From contig OZ242278.1 of the NCBI GenBank assembly GCA_965207475.1, positions 124,001-188,000 on the forward strand: a DNA stretch of 64,000 nt, read 5' to 3'. The translations under genes were made by a program, and so were the position numbers. Source of the stretch: WTFY01 sp011523795. GTDB taxonomy: Bacteria; Pseudomonadota; Gammaproteobacteria; UBA4575. Under the pieces are notes generated by a model that was not told the origin of the DNA, searched no databases, and was given only the letters and a program-made list of their open reading frames with translations. Numbering within the stretch: the stretch's first letter is position 1; every line of letters begins with the position of its first letter. Below, piece after piece: positions 34,663 to 44,941 of this stretch.

Positions 34663-35622
34663 CTAGTTTTGGCCAAGACTATCGAGGTATTTTTCAGCAT
34701 CCAGCGCAGCCATGCAGCCCGACCCAGCAGAGGTAACTGCCTGCCGGTATACATGGTCGATCACATCTCCTGCAGCGAATATACCAGGTATATTTGTTGC
34801 TGTAGCATCACCATTCAGCCCGCTTCTCACCTTGATGTATCCCCCTTCCATGTCGAGCTGATTCTTAAAGATTTCCGTATTCGGTGTGTGACCCACAGCA
34901 ATAAATACACCGCTTAGATCAATCTTTTGCGTAGAATCCTGTACTGTGCTTTTAATTCGAATTCCTGTAACACCCGAATCATCGCCCAGCACCTCGTCAA
35001 GCACATGATTCCACTTGATGATGACATTTCCGGTTTTCTGTTTTTCAAACAGTTGTTGCTGGAGAATTTTTTCGCTCCGAAGGGCATCCCTTCTGTGAAT
35101 AAGCAACACTTCACTTGCGATATTGGAAAGATAAAGTGCTTCTTCCACTGCAGTATTCCCACCTCCTATAACAGCTACACTTTTTCCTTTATAGAAAAAA
35201 CCGTCACACGTAGCACAGGCAGATACTCCTCTTCCCTTATAGCGTTGCTCGGAAGGTAACCCCAGATATTTGGCTGAGGCGCCGGTTGCAATGATTAGAG
35301 CATCGCAGGTATAGGTGTGAGCATCTCCGGCTAACAAAAATGGTCGTTCAGCCAGGTTTGCTGTTCTTATATGGTCAAAAATAACTTCAGTTTCATACCG
35401 CTCTACATGCTTTAGCATACGGTCCATTAGCTCGGGTCCCTGCAACCCCTCTACATCACCTGGCCAGTTGTCTACATCTGTAGTTGTAGTGAGCTGGCCT
35501 CCTTGTTCCAAACCTGTGATGATTACCGGGTTTAAATTCGCACGTGCAGCATAAACTCCTGCTGTATAGCCGGCAGGACCAGAACCCAATATGAGGAGCC
35601 GGAAATGTGGTGAATCGGACAT
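34663..35622 (-). CDS. trxB: Thioredoxin reductase
   Basis: FAD- and NADPH-dependent disulfide reductase of 319 residues. It has the FAD-binding GSGPAGYTA (13-21), redox-active C136 and C139 in CATCDGFF, NADPH-binding GGGNTAVEEA and the C-terminal GIFAAGDV. The length matches E. coli TrxB. It heads a leftward run with the FemAB-like gene and aat and is divergent from ftsK; an lrp gene, common between trxB and ftsK in other gammas, is absent. Confidence 0.96.
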   Translation of the reverse strand: MSDSPHFRLLILGSGPAGYTAGVYAARANLNPVIITGLEQGGQLTTTTDVDNWPGDVEGLQGPELMDRMLKHVERYETEVIFDHIRTANLAERPFLLAGDAHTYTCDALIIATGASAKYLGLPSEQRYKGRGVSACATCDGFFYKGKSVAVIGGGNTAVEEALYLSNIASEVLLIHRRDALRSEKILQQQLFEKQKTGNVIIKWNHVLDEVLGDDSGVTGIRIKSTVQDSTQKIDLSGVFIAVGHTPNTEIFKNQLDMEGGYIKVRSGLNGDATATNIPGIFAAGDVIDHVYRQAVTSAGSGCMAALDAEKYLDSLGQN

Positions 35623-35892
35623 ATATTTTCCTTTATATGATTTGTCGGATGAGCAGGTAGAAAAAGAAAATGCTCAGCTATTTTACTATACTGAATCTGT
35701 TGGACAGTAAAACTTGCCTAGGGAGATGGTGCCAGATTGTACATGGGAAAATCACCTATTGCTGTACAATATAAACCTGATCTGGAGTTTTAAAACGATT
35801 TAAAAAAAGCGGGCATGCGGTGTAATCGTTTTATTATTCAAATATTTAAATAATATTTTTAAGTATTGATACTGGTAAATGGAGAAACTGTT

Positions 35893-38169
35893 TTGAAAAA
35901 ACAGGCAAGATCAGATTCACAGCTTGTGCTGCCTAGAGGACTGCGCGAAAGTGTATTGCTGATACTGACCGCATTAGGGGCATATTTGATGCTTGCACTT
36001 TTCACGTATGAACGTGCAGACCCCAGTTGGTTTCAGGCAGACAACGGTCAGGATGTAAGTAATCTGGGCGGTAAGGCTGGAGCTTGGTTTGCTGATCTCT
36101 TTTTCTTTTTATTTGGTTATTTAGCCTATTTGGCCCCACTTATGGTGATTTACAGTGGCTGGTTACTATACAGTGGCGGGTCTAGTACGTTGAGTTACCG
36201 AACAATTGGCTTGAGGTGGGCCGGGTTTCTGATCACCCTCGCGGCTGGATGCGGGATATCAACGTTACACTTCCATTCTGGTCCTCTGCAAGCTACGGCG
36301 GGTGGCATCCTAGGTAGCCTGGTAGGCAGCAGCTTTCTCTCTGTCTTTAGCTTTGTAGGTGCGACATTGCTGCTGCTGGCGCTGTTCTTTGCTGGTATTA
36401 CCGTCTTTTCCCATTTTACGTGGCTATGGCTCGTTGATATTACTGGAAAGTACATCCTGTTATTGAGTGCTTGGTTATGGAAGCTGGTGAGCTTGCCAAA
36501 AGAGAAGCACTTCAGCATGCGGGTAAAATCTGTGCGAAAGAAGAAGGTTAGGGAGAAAAATACCAAGATTGGGAAATCGACTCCGCGGGTTGAGCCTATC
36601 GTTGAAGCAATCGAGACAAGTAAGCGTGTCGAACAAGAACGTCAAATTTTACTGTTCGAGACTATTGAGACAGGTTTGCCTCCAACATCCATGCTGGACA
36701 GTGGAGTGGAAAGATCAGGGGGATACTCAAGTGATGCTCTAGAAGCAATGTCACGTCAGCTCGAGGTGAAGCTGTTGGATTTTGGCGTGGATGCTGAAGT
36801 AGTAGAGGTCCATCCTGGGCCTGTGGTTACTCGTTTTGAATTGCAACTTGCAGCAGGCATCAAAGTAAGCAAGGTTTCTAATTTGGCCAAGGATTTAGCA
36901 CGTGCACTTTCAGTAGTCAGTGTCCGTATTGTTGAAGTTATTCCTGGAAAGTCACATGTAGGGCTTGAGATTCCGAATGAACACAGGGAGCTTGTAATTC
37001 TGAGTGACATACTCCAGTCAGAAGTTTATGACATGTCCATGTCACCCCTCACCCTTGGGTTAGGTAAGGATATCAGTGGTCATCCTGTAGTGGTAGATTT
37101 GGTAAAAATGCCACATTTACTGGTGGCTGGAACTACTGGTTCAGGGAAATCTGTTGCATTGAATGCAATGCTGTTAAGTATCTTATATAAGGCGACACCG
37201 CAGCAAGTGCGTCTCATTTTAATAGACCCTAAGATTCTTGAGTTTGCAGTATATGATGGAATTCCACATTTGCTTGCACCGGTAGTGACTGATTTGCGTG
37301 AAGCATCTAATGCTTTAAGGTGGTGTGTAGCTGAAATGGAGCGTCGTTACAACCTGATGTCTGTGCTGGGTGTGCGCAGTATCAATGGTTTTAATACAAA
37401 AGTGAAGCAAGCTATCGATCGGGGGGAACCTATACTGAATCCTTTGGCAAGCCAACAGTTGGATAATGAGTCGGGTGGAGTTGTGGATGCAGAACTTGAG
37501 CTATTGCCCAGTATAGTAATTATTGTCGACGAGCTTGCTGATATGATGATGGTGGTAGGCAAGAAAGTTGAAGAGCTCATTGCTAGAATTGCGCAAAAAG
37601 CGAGGGCTGCAGGAATCCATCTTGTATTGGCGACACAAAGACCTTCGGTTGATGTAATCACAGGGCTGATCAAGGCGAACATACCTTCAAGAATTGCATT
37701 CCAAGTTTCATCCAAAATTGATTCACGTACTATCCTGGATCAGGCTGGAGCAGAACAGTTGCTGGGACATGGTGATATGCTCTACCTGCCACCAGGAACC
37801 TCTTTGCCGGAACGTATTCATGGTGCGTTTGTTTCAGATGAGGATGTACACAAGGTCGTAGCCTTTCTGAAACAAAAGGGGAGCCCTGCCTACTTGGACG
37901 AGGTAACTCGGGATCCTGAAGGAGGTAAGGGCACGATTCCAGGGTTGGAACCATTTGATAGTAGAGAGGACGAGCTTGATCCACTTTATGATGATGCCAT
38001 CGCAATCGTTGTCGAATCTAGAAAGGCTTCTATCTCCTATTTACAAAGGAGGCTGAAGATAGGATACAACCGTGCTGCGCGTCTTATTGAAGAAATGGAA
38101 AATAGTGGCATTGTCAGCGCGGTGTTGGCGAATGGTAGTCGTGAAGTGATTAGTCCTCCTCCTTCTTAA
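35893..38169 (+). CDS. ftsK: DNA translocase FtsK
   Basis: Septal DNA pump coordinating chromosome segregation and dimer resolution. From the TTG at 35893 the product is 758 residues: four N-terminal membrane helices (about 15-165), a short charged linker (about 165-265) and the RecA-like motor with Walker A GTTGSGKS (lysine near 419) and Walker B IVIIVDELADMM. A C-terminal winged-helix gamma domain (about 700-758) includes ISYLQRRLKIGYNRAARLIEEM. This start is preferred over TTG 35866 because GGAG lies eight bases ahead. The linker is far shorter than in E. coli FtsK. lolA follows. Confidence 0.95.
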   Translation: MKKQARSDSQLVLPRGLRESVLLILTALGAYLMLALFTYERADPSWFQADNGQDVSNLGGKAGAWFADLFFFLFGYLAYLAPLMVIYSGWLLYSGGSSTLSYRTIGLRWAGFLITLAAGCGISTLHFHSGPLQATAGGILGSLVGSSFLSVFSFVGATLLLLALFFAGITVFSHFTWLWLVDITGKYILLLSAWLWKLVSLPKEKHFSMRVKSVRKKKVREKNTKIGKSTPRVEPIVEAIETSKRVEQERQILLFETIETGLPPTSMLDSGVERSGGYSSDALEAMSRQLEVKLLDFGVDAEVVEVHPGPVVTRFELQLAAGIKVSKVSNLAKDLARALSVVSVRIVEVIPGKSHVGLEIPNEHRELVILSDILQSEVYDMSMSPLTLGLGKDISGHPVVVDLVKMPHLLVAGTTGSGKSVALNAMLLSILYKATPQQVRLILIDPKILEFAVYDGIPHLLAPVVTDLREASNALRWCVAEMERRYNLMSVLGVRSINGFNTKVKQAIDRGEPILNPLASQQLDNESGGVVDAELELLPSIVIIVDELADMMMVVGKKVEELIARIAQKARAAGIHLVLATQRPSVDVITGLIKANIPSRIAFQVSSKIDSRTILDQAGAEQLLGHGDMLYLPPGTSLPERIHGAFVSDEDVHKVVAFLKQKGSPAYLDEVTRDPEGGKGTIPGLEPFDSREDELDPLYDDAIAIVVESRKASISYLQRRLKIGYNRAARLIEEMENSGIVSAVLANGSREVISPPPS

Positions 38170-38261
38170 CTAAGTGCATAAATTGATATCAGGAATTGCA
38201 ATACTGTGATGCAAATTGACAAAAGTTTATTTGTCACATGGCTTGTCATCAAGAGACGCCT

Positions 38262-38888
38262 GTGAAACATTGCAAGATTATCTTAAGCTGCGCTCTTCTC
38301 TTTTTTTCCACGACCTGCATTGGTAGTGAAGCGATTAACCGTCTTAACAAATTTCTCACAGAAATTGATTCGTTTCAGGCGAATTTTTCACAAACTGTTT
38401 GGGATGAAAACAGTAAGCTAGTTCAGGAGTCGAAGGGAACTATAGCCCTGAACAGGCCTGGTGAATTCCGTTGGCAGTACGAGCAGCCACATGGACAGCT
38501 GATTCTTGCAGATGGAGAGTTCTTGTGGGTGTATGATCCAGAGTTAGCACAAGCATATGCTAGGCCAATTACTCAAGCATTAGGTAGTGTACCTATCATG
38601 CTGCTTACAAATCCTCGTGAACTACATGAGGATTTTAGGATTTTGGTAATGTCTGACAAACAGGAATTCAGTTGGTTGGAACTGATTCCGCTTATTCAAG
38701 ATACCGAATTTAATCGGGTGCGGATAGGTTTAGATGAACTCGGTATTCGAAGAATGGAGCTATATGACAATTTTTTACAGAAAACCGCCATTGAATTTAC
38801 GCATATGATCGTTAATGTAAGGTTCCCCGAGGGGTATTTTGACTTTGAGGCTCCCAGTGGTGTAGATGTTATCGGCTACTCTGAATAA
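38262..38888 (+). CDS. lolA: Outer membrane lipoprotein carrier protein LolA
   Basis: Periplasmic chaperone moving lipoproteins from LolCDE to LolB. Family features include FQANFSQTVWDENSKLVQESKGT, RPGEFRWQYEQPHGQLILADGEFLWVYDPEL and the C-terminal FPEGYFDFEAPSGVDVI. The GTG at 38262 is preferred over ATG 38238 because it leaves a clean signal peptide (KHCKIILSCALLFFSTTCIGS) at the N terminus; the longer form has 216 residues. It lies between ftsK and rarA as in E. coli. Confidence 0.93.
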   Translation: MKHCKIILSCALLFFSTTCIGSEAINRLNKFLTEIDSFQANFSQTVWDENSKLVQESKGTIALNRPGEFRWQYEQPHGQLILADGEFLWVYDPELAQAYARPITQALGSVPIMLLTNPRELHEDFRILVMSDKQEFSWLELIPLIQDTEFNRVRIGLDELGIRRMELYDNFLQKTAIEFTHMIVNVRFPEGYFDFEAPSGVDVIGYSE

Positions 38889-38993
38889 TCGCATGGGTTT
38901 CAATTAGAAGAATCAGGCCACGCTGTAATGTTCTGCTCATTCCATTCAACTAACCTGCATTCAAAATGAAACTCGTAAAACACGGACAACCCA

Positions 38994-40343
38994 ATGGCTT
39001 CAAGGCTACATGTTAATCCATCGTCAGATTTGTTTGAAAGCAGGGACACCTATCGCCCACTTGCTGACCGTATGCGGCCTACCACCCTGGAGAATTTTGT
39101 CGGTCAGATGCATATATTAGCGTGCGGTAAGCCTCTTCGGCAGGCTATTGAGCAAGGCACGCTGCATTCCATGGTCTTCTGGGGGCCGCCTGGTACGGGG
39201 AAGACAACATTAGCACGCATAATTTCGGACAATTCTCAAGCCCAGTTTATTTCAATTTCAGCCGTGTTGGCCGGAGTCGGGGAAATCCGAAAGGCAATAG
39301 AGCAGGCTAAGTACAATAGTCAGCACAATTCTTCATCAACAGTGTTGTTTGTCGATGAAGTTCATAGGTTTAACAAGGCTCAACAAGATGCTTTTTTGCC
39401 TCACATAGAAGATGGCACAATCTATTTCATCGGAGCTACCACAGAAAATCCCTCATTCGAGTTAAATAACGCGCTGCTGTCACGAGCACGTATTTATGTA
39501 CTAAAACGACTGACCGAAGAAGAGGTGTCACGATGTGTTGATCGCGCATTGAGCGATGAAAAGTTTGGCTTGGGCAAGAAATGCTTAGAGATTGAAGATG
39601 AAGCCAGGCAAATATTTGCATCAGCTGCTGATGGGGATACCCGTAGGGCACTTAATTTTTTAGAAATCGCGGCAGATTGGCTAGGTGAGAACACAGGGGG
39701 AAATACCATTGATCGGGAGGTAGCCAAGGAAGTCACCTTACAGGGAACCAGATATTTTGACAAACGAGGTGAATACTTTTTCGATCAGATTTCCGCCTTG
39801 CATAAATCAGTACGAGGGTCTGATCCAGACGCATCACTATACTGGTTTTGCCGGATGATTGATGGGGGGTGTGATCCGCTGTACATAGCCCGTCGCGTGC
39901 TGCGCATAGCTGCTGAGGATATTGGAAATGCGGATCCCAGAGGCCTGCAAGTTGCAGTAAATGCGTGGGACACCTATGAGCGCTTAGGCTCGCCCGAAGG
40001 CGAGTTGGCTATAGCACAAGCAATCGTGTATCTGGCTTGTGTACCGAAAAGCAACGCCGTATATCGTGCATATAATCTGGCTATGGGTGATGCAAAAACC
40101 CATGGGAGCTTGGAAGTACCGATGCATTTACGAAATGCACCTACGAAATTAATGAAAGACCTTGGTTATGGTAAGGGATACCGTTACGCTCACCATGAAC
40201 CGGACGCATTTGCCTGTGATGAATGCTATTTTCCTGAAATACTGAAGGGGGCGCGTTACTATGATCCTGTAGAGCGTGGCTTGGAGATTAAAATTAAGGC
40301 TCATATGGATAATCTTCGTAAGAAAACCCAAAATCAAAGCTGA
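38994..40343 (+). CDS. rarA: Replication-associated recombination protein RarA
   Basis: AAA+ ATPase (MgsA/RarA, Mgs1/WRNIP1 family) acting at stalled replication forks. The 449-residue protein has Walker A GPPGTGKTT with K70, Walker B FVDEVHRFN (119-127), sensor IGATTENPSFE, the arginine finger region LLSRARIYVL, and the C-terminal tetramerisation domain ending in the CDECYFPE segment. The length equals that of E. coli RarA. It continues the ftsK-lolA-rarA string. Confidence 0.96.
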   Translation: MASRLHVNPSSDLFESRDTYRPLADRMRPTTLENFVGQMHILACGKPLRQAIEQGTLHSMVFWGPPGTGKTTLARIISDNSQAQFISISAVLAGVGEIRKAIEQAKYNSQHNSSSTVLFVDEVHRFNKAQQDAFLPHIEDGTIYFIGATTENPSFELNNALLSRARIYVLKRLTEEEVSRCVDRALSDEKFGLGKKCLEIEDEARQIFASAADGDTRRALNFLEIAADWLGENTGGNTIDREVAKEVTLQGTRYFDKRGEYFFDQISALHKSVRGSDPDASLYWFCRMIDGGCDPLYIARRVLRIAAEDIGNADPRGLQVAVNAWDTYERLGSPEGELAIAQAIVYLACVPKSNAVYRAYNLAMGDAKTHGSLEVPMHLRNAPTKLMKDLGYGKGYRYAHHEPDAFACDECYFPEILKGARYYDPVERGLEIKIKAHMDNLRKKTQNQS

Positions 40344-40365
40344 GTATAAATGAGGGATGTCAGAT

Positions 40366-40650
40366 ATGGACCAACTAAAACTTTCAAAGGAGCTAATAGA
40401 AAACATTCAACGGATACTTGTAGATGCTGATGAACGCGCTGTGAATCCTCTGATGGCAGGCCAGTACCTGGCAGCAATATTGGGTTTTATCGTGGGCAAC
40501 CATAATCTCCCTTCAGGAGAAAAAAATGAAATTATGAATGAGCTAGTCGCTTTCACGAAATACGTCTATGAAGATGTAATTCGGCAAAGAGAGAATACAA
40601 TGCGCCCGCAAGGAGAGGCATTTGGAATTTGGAAGCCTGATGATCACTGA
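40366..40650 (+). CDS. Hypothetical helical protein after rarA
   Basis: A small soluble protein of 94 residues from the ATG at 40366, chosen because GAGGGA lies eight bases upstream; the in-frame ATG at 40357 sits inside that ribosome site. The sequence is mostly helical with SKELIENIQRIL, a glycine-containing hydrophobic centre (YLAAILGFIVGNHNL) and a final FGIWKP motif. No signal peptide, membrane helix or known domain is recognised. It is close behind rarA and probably cotranscribed. Confidence 0.65.
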   Translation: MDQLKLSKELIENIQRILVDADERAVNPLMAGQYLAAILGFIVGNHNLPSGEKNEIMNELVAFTKYVYEDVIRQRENTMRPQGEAFGIWKPDDH

Positions 40651-41042
40651 CCAGTTTCTGCTTAGGCTTTCTGTCATCGTTATCGGTGCAAGATAGCGAA
40701 GAGTCAGCTAGCAAATAGAACAAGTTGAGCTAAACAAAGTACAAACTTGAACAAGTTTTGTTGATTTTAGAGACATTTGGGTAACATGATTTGACCAGGG
40801 CGCAACAGAAAAATTTTAAATTTTGCTGACTGGCAAAGCCTTGCACTGATTTCTCAAGCCCTCAGTATAGGTATTCCTCTCACGAAACACTCATCTCAGG
40901 AACCTGGTTTTTTCCCAAAATATAACGATGCGGGGAACGTACAGTTCACCTATGCTAGTGAAAATTGAGTTCAGTAAAATCAATTGACACTTAATTTCAA
41001 TCCCTGGTAACTGGCGTAAAAAATGCCTTGCCCTGAACTCCG
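40651..41042 (+). other. Intergenic region
   Basis: About 390 bases between the small gene after rarA and the 3' end of glcF on the other strand. No coding frame, no convincing terminator and no repeats were seen. It marks the left border of the glc insertion in the rarA-crcB-serS neighbourhood. Confidence 0.35.
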
Positions 41043-42239
41043 CTACACAAGCAACTCTATCCAGTGTTTGACGGGTATATCTGTTCCAGATTGGAGATGC
41101 ATAAGGCAGCCAATGTTAGCAGTGGCGATCATGTCTGGTTCAGCCTTTGTAAGGTCATGAATCTTGTTTGTAAGCAGTTGATGTGACAATTCAGTTTCTA
41201 ATAAAGAATAACTGCCAGCTGAGCCACAGCACAGATGCCTGTTACTTACCGGGACAAACGTATAGCCTGCTTTTTGAATGGTCGTTTCAACTGTGCTGGT
41301 AATCTGCTGGTTGTGCTGCAAGGTGCAAGGGTTGTGAAAGGCTATAGTGCGTTTTCGAAAGGCAGGCTTTATATGTAAGTCAGTGCATATCTCTGACAAG
41401 TCTCTACAGTTTTTGGCGATAAATTCCGCACGTTGTGCATACTGAGGGTCAGGCCGCATGATCGCGCCGTACTTCTTTACGAAACTGCTGCATCCACTCG
41501 ATGTCACGATCAAAAATTCATGCTCGCTTTTTAGCCTCTGATACCAATCGTCAATGTTTTTGCGAATTGTCTTGTATGCACTTTCAATTTCTGTTAGGTG
41601 AAAAGCAAGAGCTCCACAGCAATCGCTTTCGGATTCGTCAAGCTGGATATCTGCGTCTCCCAATACCTGTGCTGCAGCTGCATTGATCTGTGGAGCAGCT
41701 GAAAATTGAACGCACCCACGGATAGTCAGCATCTTTCGTGAACCTGTAACGACTGCATTGGTTTTAATTGCTCCAGTGTCTTGAGGGATTTTTTTTGCGA
41801 GCTTTTCAGGTAGCAATGGTTTAAAGAATCGTGCTAAGGCAAAAATCAATGCGCTACTGCGAGGTTTTGAAAAAACACTGGCTATCGTATGGCGTTTGAT
41901 ATTGTTGAGAATTGGGCGCCCCGAGCCATCACAGATATGCTTCCTGCCTATATCAAGTAAGTCACCATACCTGACATTTGATGGGCAGGTAGTTTCGCAG
42001 GACAGACAGGTTAAACATCTATCTAAATGCTTCCTTGCGGTACTTTTGTCGCCTGAATTTTCAAAATAATTTTTGATCAGATAAATTCTTCCCCGCGGTC
42101 CATCTAGTTCATCACCAGTTAATTGGTAAGTTGGACAGGTAGCATTGCAAAAACCACAGTGCACACATTTGCGAAGAATCTCGTCGAGCTGTTTTCCATC
42201 CGCTGTCTGCAAAAGCTCAGCTGGTAATGACGTTCTCAT
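41043..42239 (-). CDS. glcF: Glycolate oxidase iron-sulfur subunit GlcF
   Basis: Electron-transfer subunit of membrane-associated glycolate dehydrogenase. The 398 residues include two 4Fe-4S ferredoxin motifs: C25/C28/C31/C35 (CVHCGFCNATCP) and C75/C78/C81/C85 (CLTCLSCETTCP). Two CCG-type domains follow in the C-terminal half (SDCCGA and HLCCGSAGSY). It is the last gene of a leftward glcD-glcE-glcF operon, five bases after glcE. Length and motif order are normal. Confidence 0.95.
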   Translation of the reverse strand: MRTSLPAELLQTADGKQLDEILRKCVHCGFCNATCPTYQLTGDELDGPRGRIYLIKNYFENSGDKSTARKHLDRCLTCLSCETTCPSNVRYGDLLDIGRKHICDGSGRPILNNIKRHTIASVFSKPRSSALIFALARFFKPLLPEKLAKKIPQDTGAIKTNAVVTGSRKMLTIRGCVQFSAAPQINAAAAQVLGDADIQLDESESDCCGALAFHLTEIESAYKTIRKNIDDWYQRLKSEHEFLIVTSSGCSSFVKKYGAIMRPDPQYAQRAEFIAKNCRDLSEICTDLHIKPAFRKRTIAFHNPCTLQHNQQITSTVETTIQKAGYTFVPVSNRHLCCGSAGSYSLLETELSHQLLTNKIHDLTKAEPDMIATANIGCLMHLQSGTDIPVKHWIELLV

Positions 42240-42244
42240 TGAAT

Positions 42245-43303
42245 TTAGAACTCACAATAAATTTTGCCTGGATTCAGTATGCCGTTCGGATCGAATGCTC
42301 GTTTGAGTCTTCGGTGAATTTCCAGCAAATGTGGTGACAATGGATGAAAGATATCTTCTGTTCCAGATCGCCTTCTAAAGAGGCATGCATGCCCCCCAGC
42401 CTGTTCAGTGATGCGGCGAATTTCTGAAGCTTCTGTCTCTGATACATACCAGCGTAAAGCTCCATTCCACTCTAGCAAAGAACTTCCAGAAATTTTGAGT
42501 GGTGTAGTGCTTGGTGGGACCTGAATTCTCCAAATTGGCTTATCTGTCATGAAAAAATCAATCGCCTGTTCTTTGACATCTGACCAGAAGGCATGACTCC
42601 GGTCAACCATATCGCCTCCTAAAATCTCAGCACATTTCTCAATTGTTGATCGTGAGCCTGCTAGGCGGATATATAGATTCTTGCTGTCATGAAAAGTGCC
42701 AGTTATCGGCATGGGTGTTCGTGCCCAGGAATTCATCTTTTGTATAGCCTCAGAAGTGTTCAATGGGAATGCTAATGTTTGTTCTGACACTGGCTTCGGC
42801 AGCAGACGCAGCGTGACGGACATCAGTATTCCCAAAGTGCCTAGGGCTCCACACATCAGACGAGATACATCGTAACCGGCAACATTCTTCATTACCTTCC
42901 CGCCAAATTGCAGGTACTCGCCTTTTCCATTGATAATCTCAACCCCAAGAATACAGTCCCGTATGGCACCGGAACTCACTCGTCTTGGACCAGACAGTCC
43001 AGCTGCAACCATTCCTCCTACGGTTGCAGCAGCACCAAAATGGGGAGGTTCACACGGCAGTAACTGGTTTTCCTTTTCGATGACATGCTCGATTTCCTTC
43101 AAAGGTGTTCCACTGCGAGCAGTGATATAAAGCTCGGAAGGCTCATACTCAACAATTCCAGTATGTTCTGAAAGGGATAGAGGAATGCCCTTGATATTCC
43201 TTCCGTAGAAGTCTTTTGTGTTGCCAGCATGTATCTTTAGGGCACAACCTTTTTTGTACGCATCTTTGACTCTAGATGCTATGAGTTCCCTGATATCTGT
43301 CAT
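42245..43303 (-). CDS. glcE: Glycolate oxidase FAD-binding subunit GlcE
   Basis: Accessory FAD subunit of glycolate dehydrogenase. The 352-residue product has the PCMH-type FAD-binding elements: an N-terminal KIHAGNTKDFYGR, TARSGTPLKEIE, ATVGGMVAAGLSGPRRVSSG and GKVMKNVAGYDVSRL, and it ends with DPNGILNPGKIY. It is shorter than GlcD and lacks the histidine-containing C-terminal signature of that subunit, which is usual for GlcE. It lies between glcD and glcF. Confidence 0.95.
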   Translation of the reverse strand: MTDIRELIASRVKDAYKKGCALKIHAGNTKDFYGRNIKGIPLSLSEHTGIVEYEPSELYITARSGTPLKEIEHVIEKENQLLPCEPPHFGAAATVGGMVAAGLSGPRRVSSGAIRDCILGVEIINGKGEYLQFGGKVMKNVAGYDVSRLMCGALGTLGILMSVTLRLLPKPVSEQTLAFPLNTSEAIQKMNSWARTPMPITGTFHDSKNLYIRLAGSRSTIEKCAEILGGDMVDRSHAFWSDVKEQAIDFFMTDKPIWRIQVPPSTTPLKISGSSLLEWNGALRWYVSETEASEIRRITEQAGGHACLFRRRSGTEDIFHPLSPHLLEIHRRLKRAFDPNGILNPGKIYCEF

Positions 43304-43316
43304 ACATACTCATATG

Positions 43317-44783
43317 CTAAAAGCGTGGTAGGTCTGCGTGTGGCATCTCACCGCCATGTACATGCATAGCTCCAAACTCAGCACATCGATGAAGTGTAGG
43401 AATGGCCTTGCCAGGATTTAATAGTTGGTACTCATCAAATGCTGATTTGATGGAATGAAATGTTTGTAGTTCTGCGGAATTGAATTGCACGCACATCTGA
43501 TCTAGCTTTTCTACTCCTACACCATGTTCACCAGTGATACTTCCACCCATCTTAACGCAGAGTTGGAGAATTTCACTGCCAAGCTGTTCAGCGATTTCTA
43601 ATTCACCTGCACGGTTTGCATCATAGAGGATTAGAGGGTGTAGATTTCCATCTCCTGCATGAAACACGTTTGCTACACTCATTCCATATTTTTTTGACAG
43701 GAAATTGATTTCCTCCAGTACATTGGCCAAATGCTTGCGAGGAATGGTTCCATCCATGCAATAGTAGTCTGGAGACAAGTTGCCCAGTGCCGGAAAAGCA
43801 GACTTGCGACCTTTCCAGAATTTTTCTTCTTCATCCTTGTTTTTTGCCAGGCGAATTTCAGTCGCGTGATGGCTGTCAAGTATTTTCTGAGTTTGTAGGA
43901 CTTGGCTCTGGATATCCTCCTCAAAGCCATCCAGCTCACAAATCAAAATAGCCGCAGCATCTTTAGGGTAACCAAGGTTACAGTATTTCTCAGTTGCCAT
44001 TACAGTAAAGCTGTCCATCATTTCAAGTCCTGCAGGGATGATCCCGCTTGAAATGATTGCAGCCACTGCATTACCAGCATCCTGTATCCTGTCAAACGCT
44101 GCGAGCAAGACTTTTCGGCCATCTGGTTCAGGCAGCAATCTGACTGTAGCCTGTAACACGACACCCAACATGCCCTCAGAACCATTCATCAGTGCAAGTA
44201 AATCAAAACCAGGCGAGTCAAAGTGCTTTCCTCCTAAGTCTAAAATTTCTCCATCAATAGTCAAAATTTTCAGGGCCAAAATGTTATGAACAGTCAAGCC
44301 ATATTTAAGGCAATGAATACCTCCTGAGTTTTCAGCTATATTGCCCCCGATTGTGCATGCAATTTGTGAGGAAGGATCAGGAGCATAGTAAAGCCCGAGA
44401 GGTTTTACGGCTTCGGAAATTGCTACATTAGTCACTCCCGGCTCTACAGTAGCGGTTCGGTTTTTTGGATCAATTTCCAGAATTCTGTTCAGTTTTGCCG
44501 TGTTTAGTAAAACTCCTTTAGCATGAGGTAGCGCACCTCCTGAAAGGCTTGTACCGGCTCCTCTGACAACTACGGGGAGTTGTAATTTCTTGCAGATTTT
44601 GATAATTGCCTTGATTTGCTCTTGGGTTTCAGGCAGCAAAGCAATTCGCGGTATTTGCCTGTAAGCAGTAAGTGCATCACATTCGTAGACACTTAGTTGT
44701 TCTTTTTTTGCCAGAACTGAATCTTTTGGCAGAATTTGGCAAAATTGCTTTACCAAATTTGATAAGTTGTCTGGTGTCTTCAT
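43317..44783 (-). CDS. glcD: Glycolate oxidase catalytic subunit GlcD
   Basis: FAD-linked catalytic subunit oxidising glycolate to glyoxylate. The 488 residues show the FAD-binding VVRGAGTSLSGGALP, NIAENSGGIHCLKYG and the C-terminal VANVFHAGDGNLHP and GGSITGEHGVGVEK blocks containing metal-binding histidines. Length is typical. It heads the leftward glcDEF operon, and no GlcC-type regulator is adjacent. Glycolate from phytoplankton or from phosphoglycolate salvage would be the natural substrate. Confidence 0.95.
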   Translation of the reverse strand: MKTPDNLSNLVKQFCQILPKDSVLAKKEQLSVYECDALTAYRQIPRIALLPETQEQIKAIIKICKKLQLPVVVRGAGTSLSGGALPHAKGVLLNTAKLNRILEIDPKNRTATVEPGVTNVAISEAVKPLGLYYAPDPSSQIACTIGGNIAENSGGIHCLKYGLTVHNILALKILTIDGEILDLGGKHFDSPGFDLLALMNGSEGMLGVVLQATVRLLPEPDGRKVLLAAFDRIQDAGNAVAAIISSGIIPAGLEMMDSFTVMATEKYCNLGYPKDAAAILICELDGFEEDIQSQVLQTQKILDSHHATEIRLAKNKDEEEKFWKGRKSAFPALGNLSPDYYCMDGTIPRKHLANVLEEINFLSKKYGMSVANVFHAGDGNLHPLILYDANRAGELEIAEQLGSEILQLCVKMGGSITGEHGVGVEKLDQMCVQFNSAELQTFHSIKSAFDEYQLLNPGKAIPTLHRCAEFGAMHVHGGEMPHADLPRF

Positions 44784-44941
44784 ATAAGTTTGAATTTGCT
44801 TTTCAGGTGTAAACAGTGCTTGGGGAGCAAGGAATATACAGAATTGATCTTCATATTGATTTCAATATAATTGCGGTCACTCGCAACCCCTCATTCTGTC
44901 AATATACCATTGATCATCACTACTTGTCGTAAATCACAATC

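Noticed and set aside
44784..44941. Fluoride riboswitch upstream of crcB
   Set aside because: The conserved riboswitch core could not be found in the 158-base gap.
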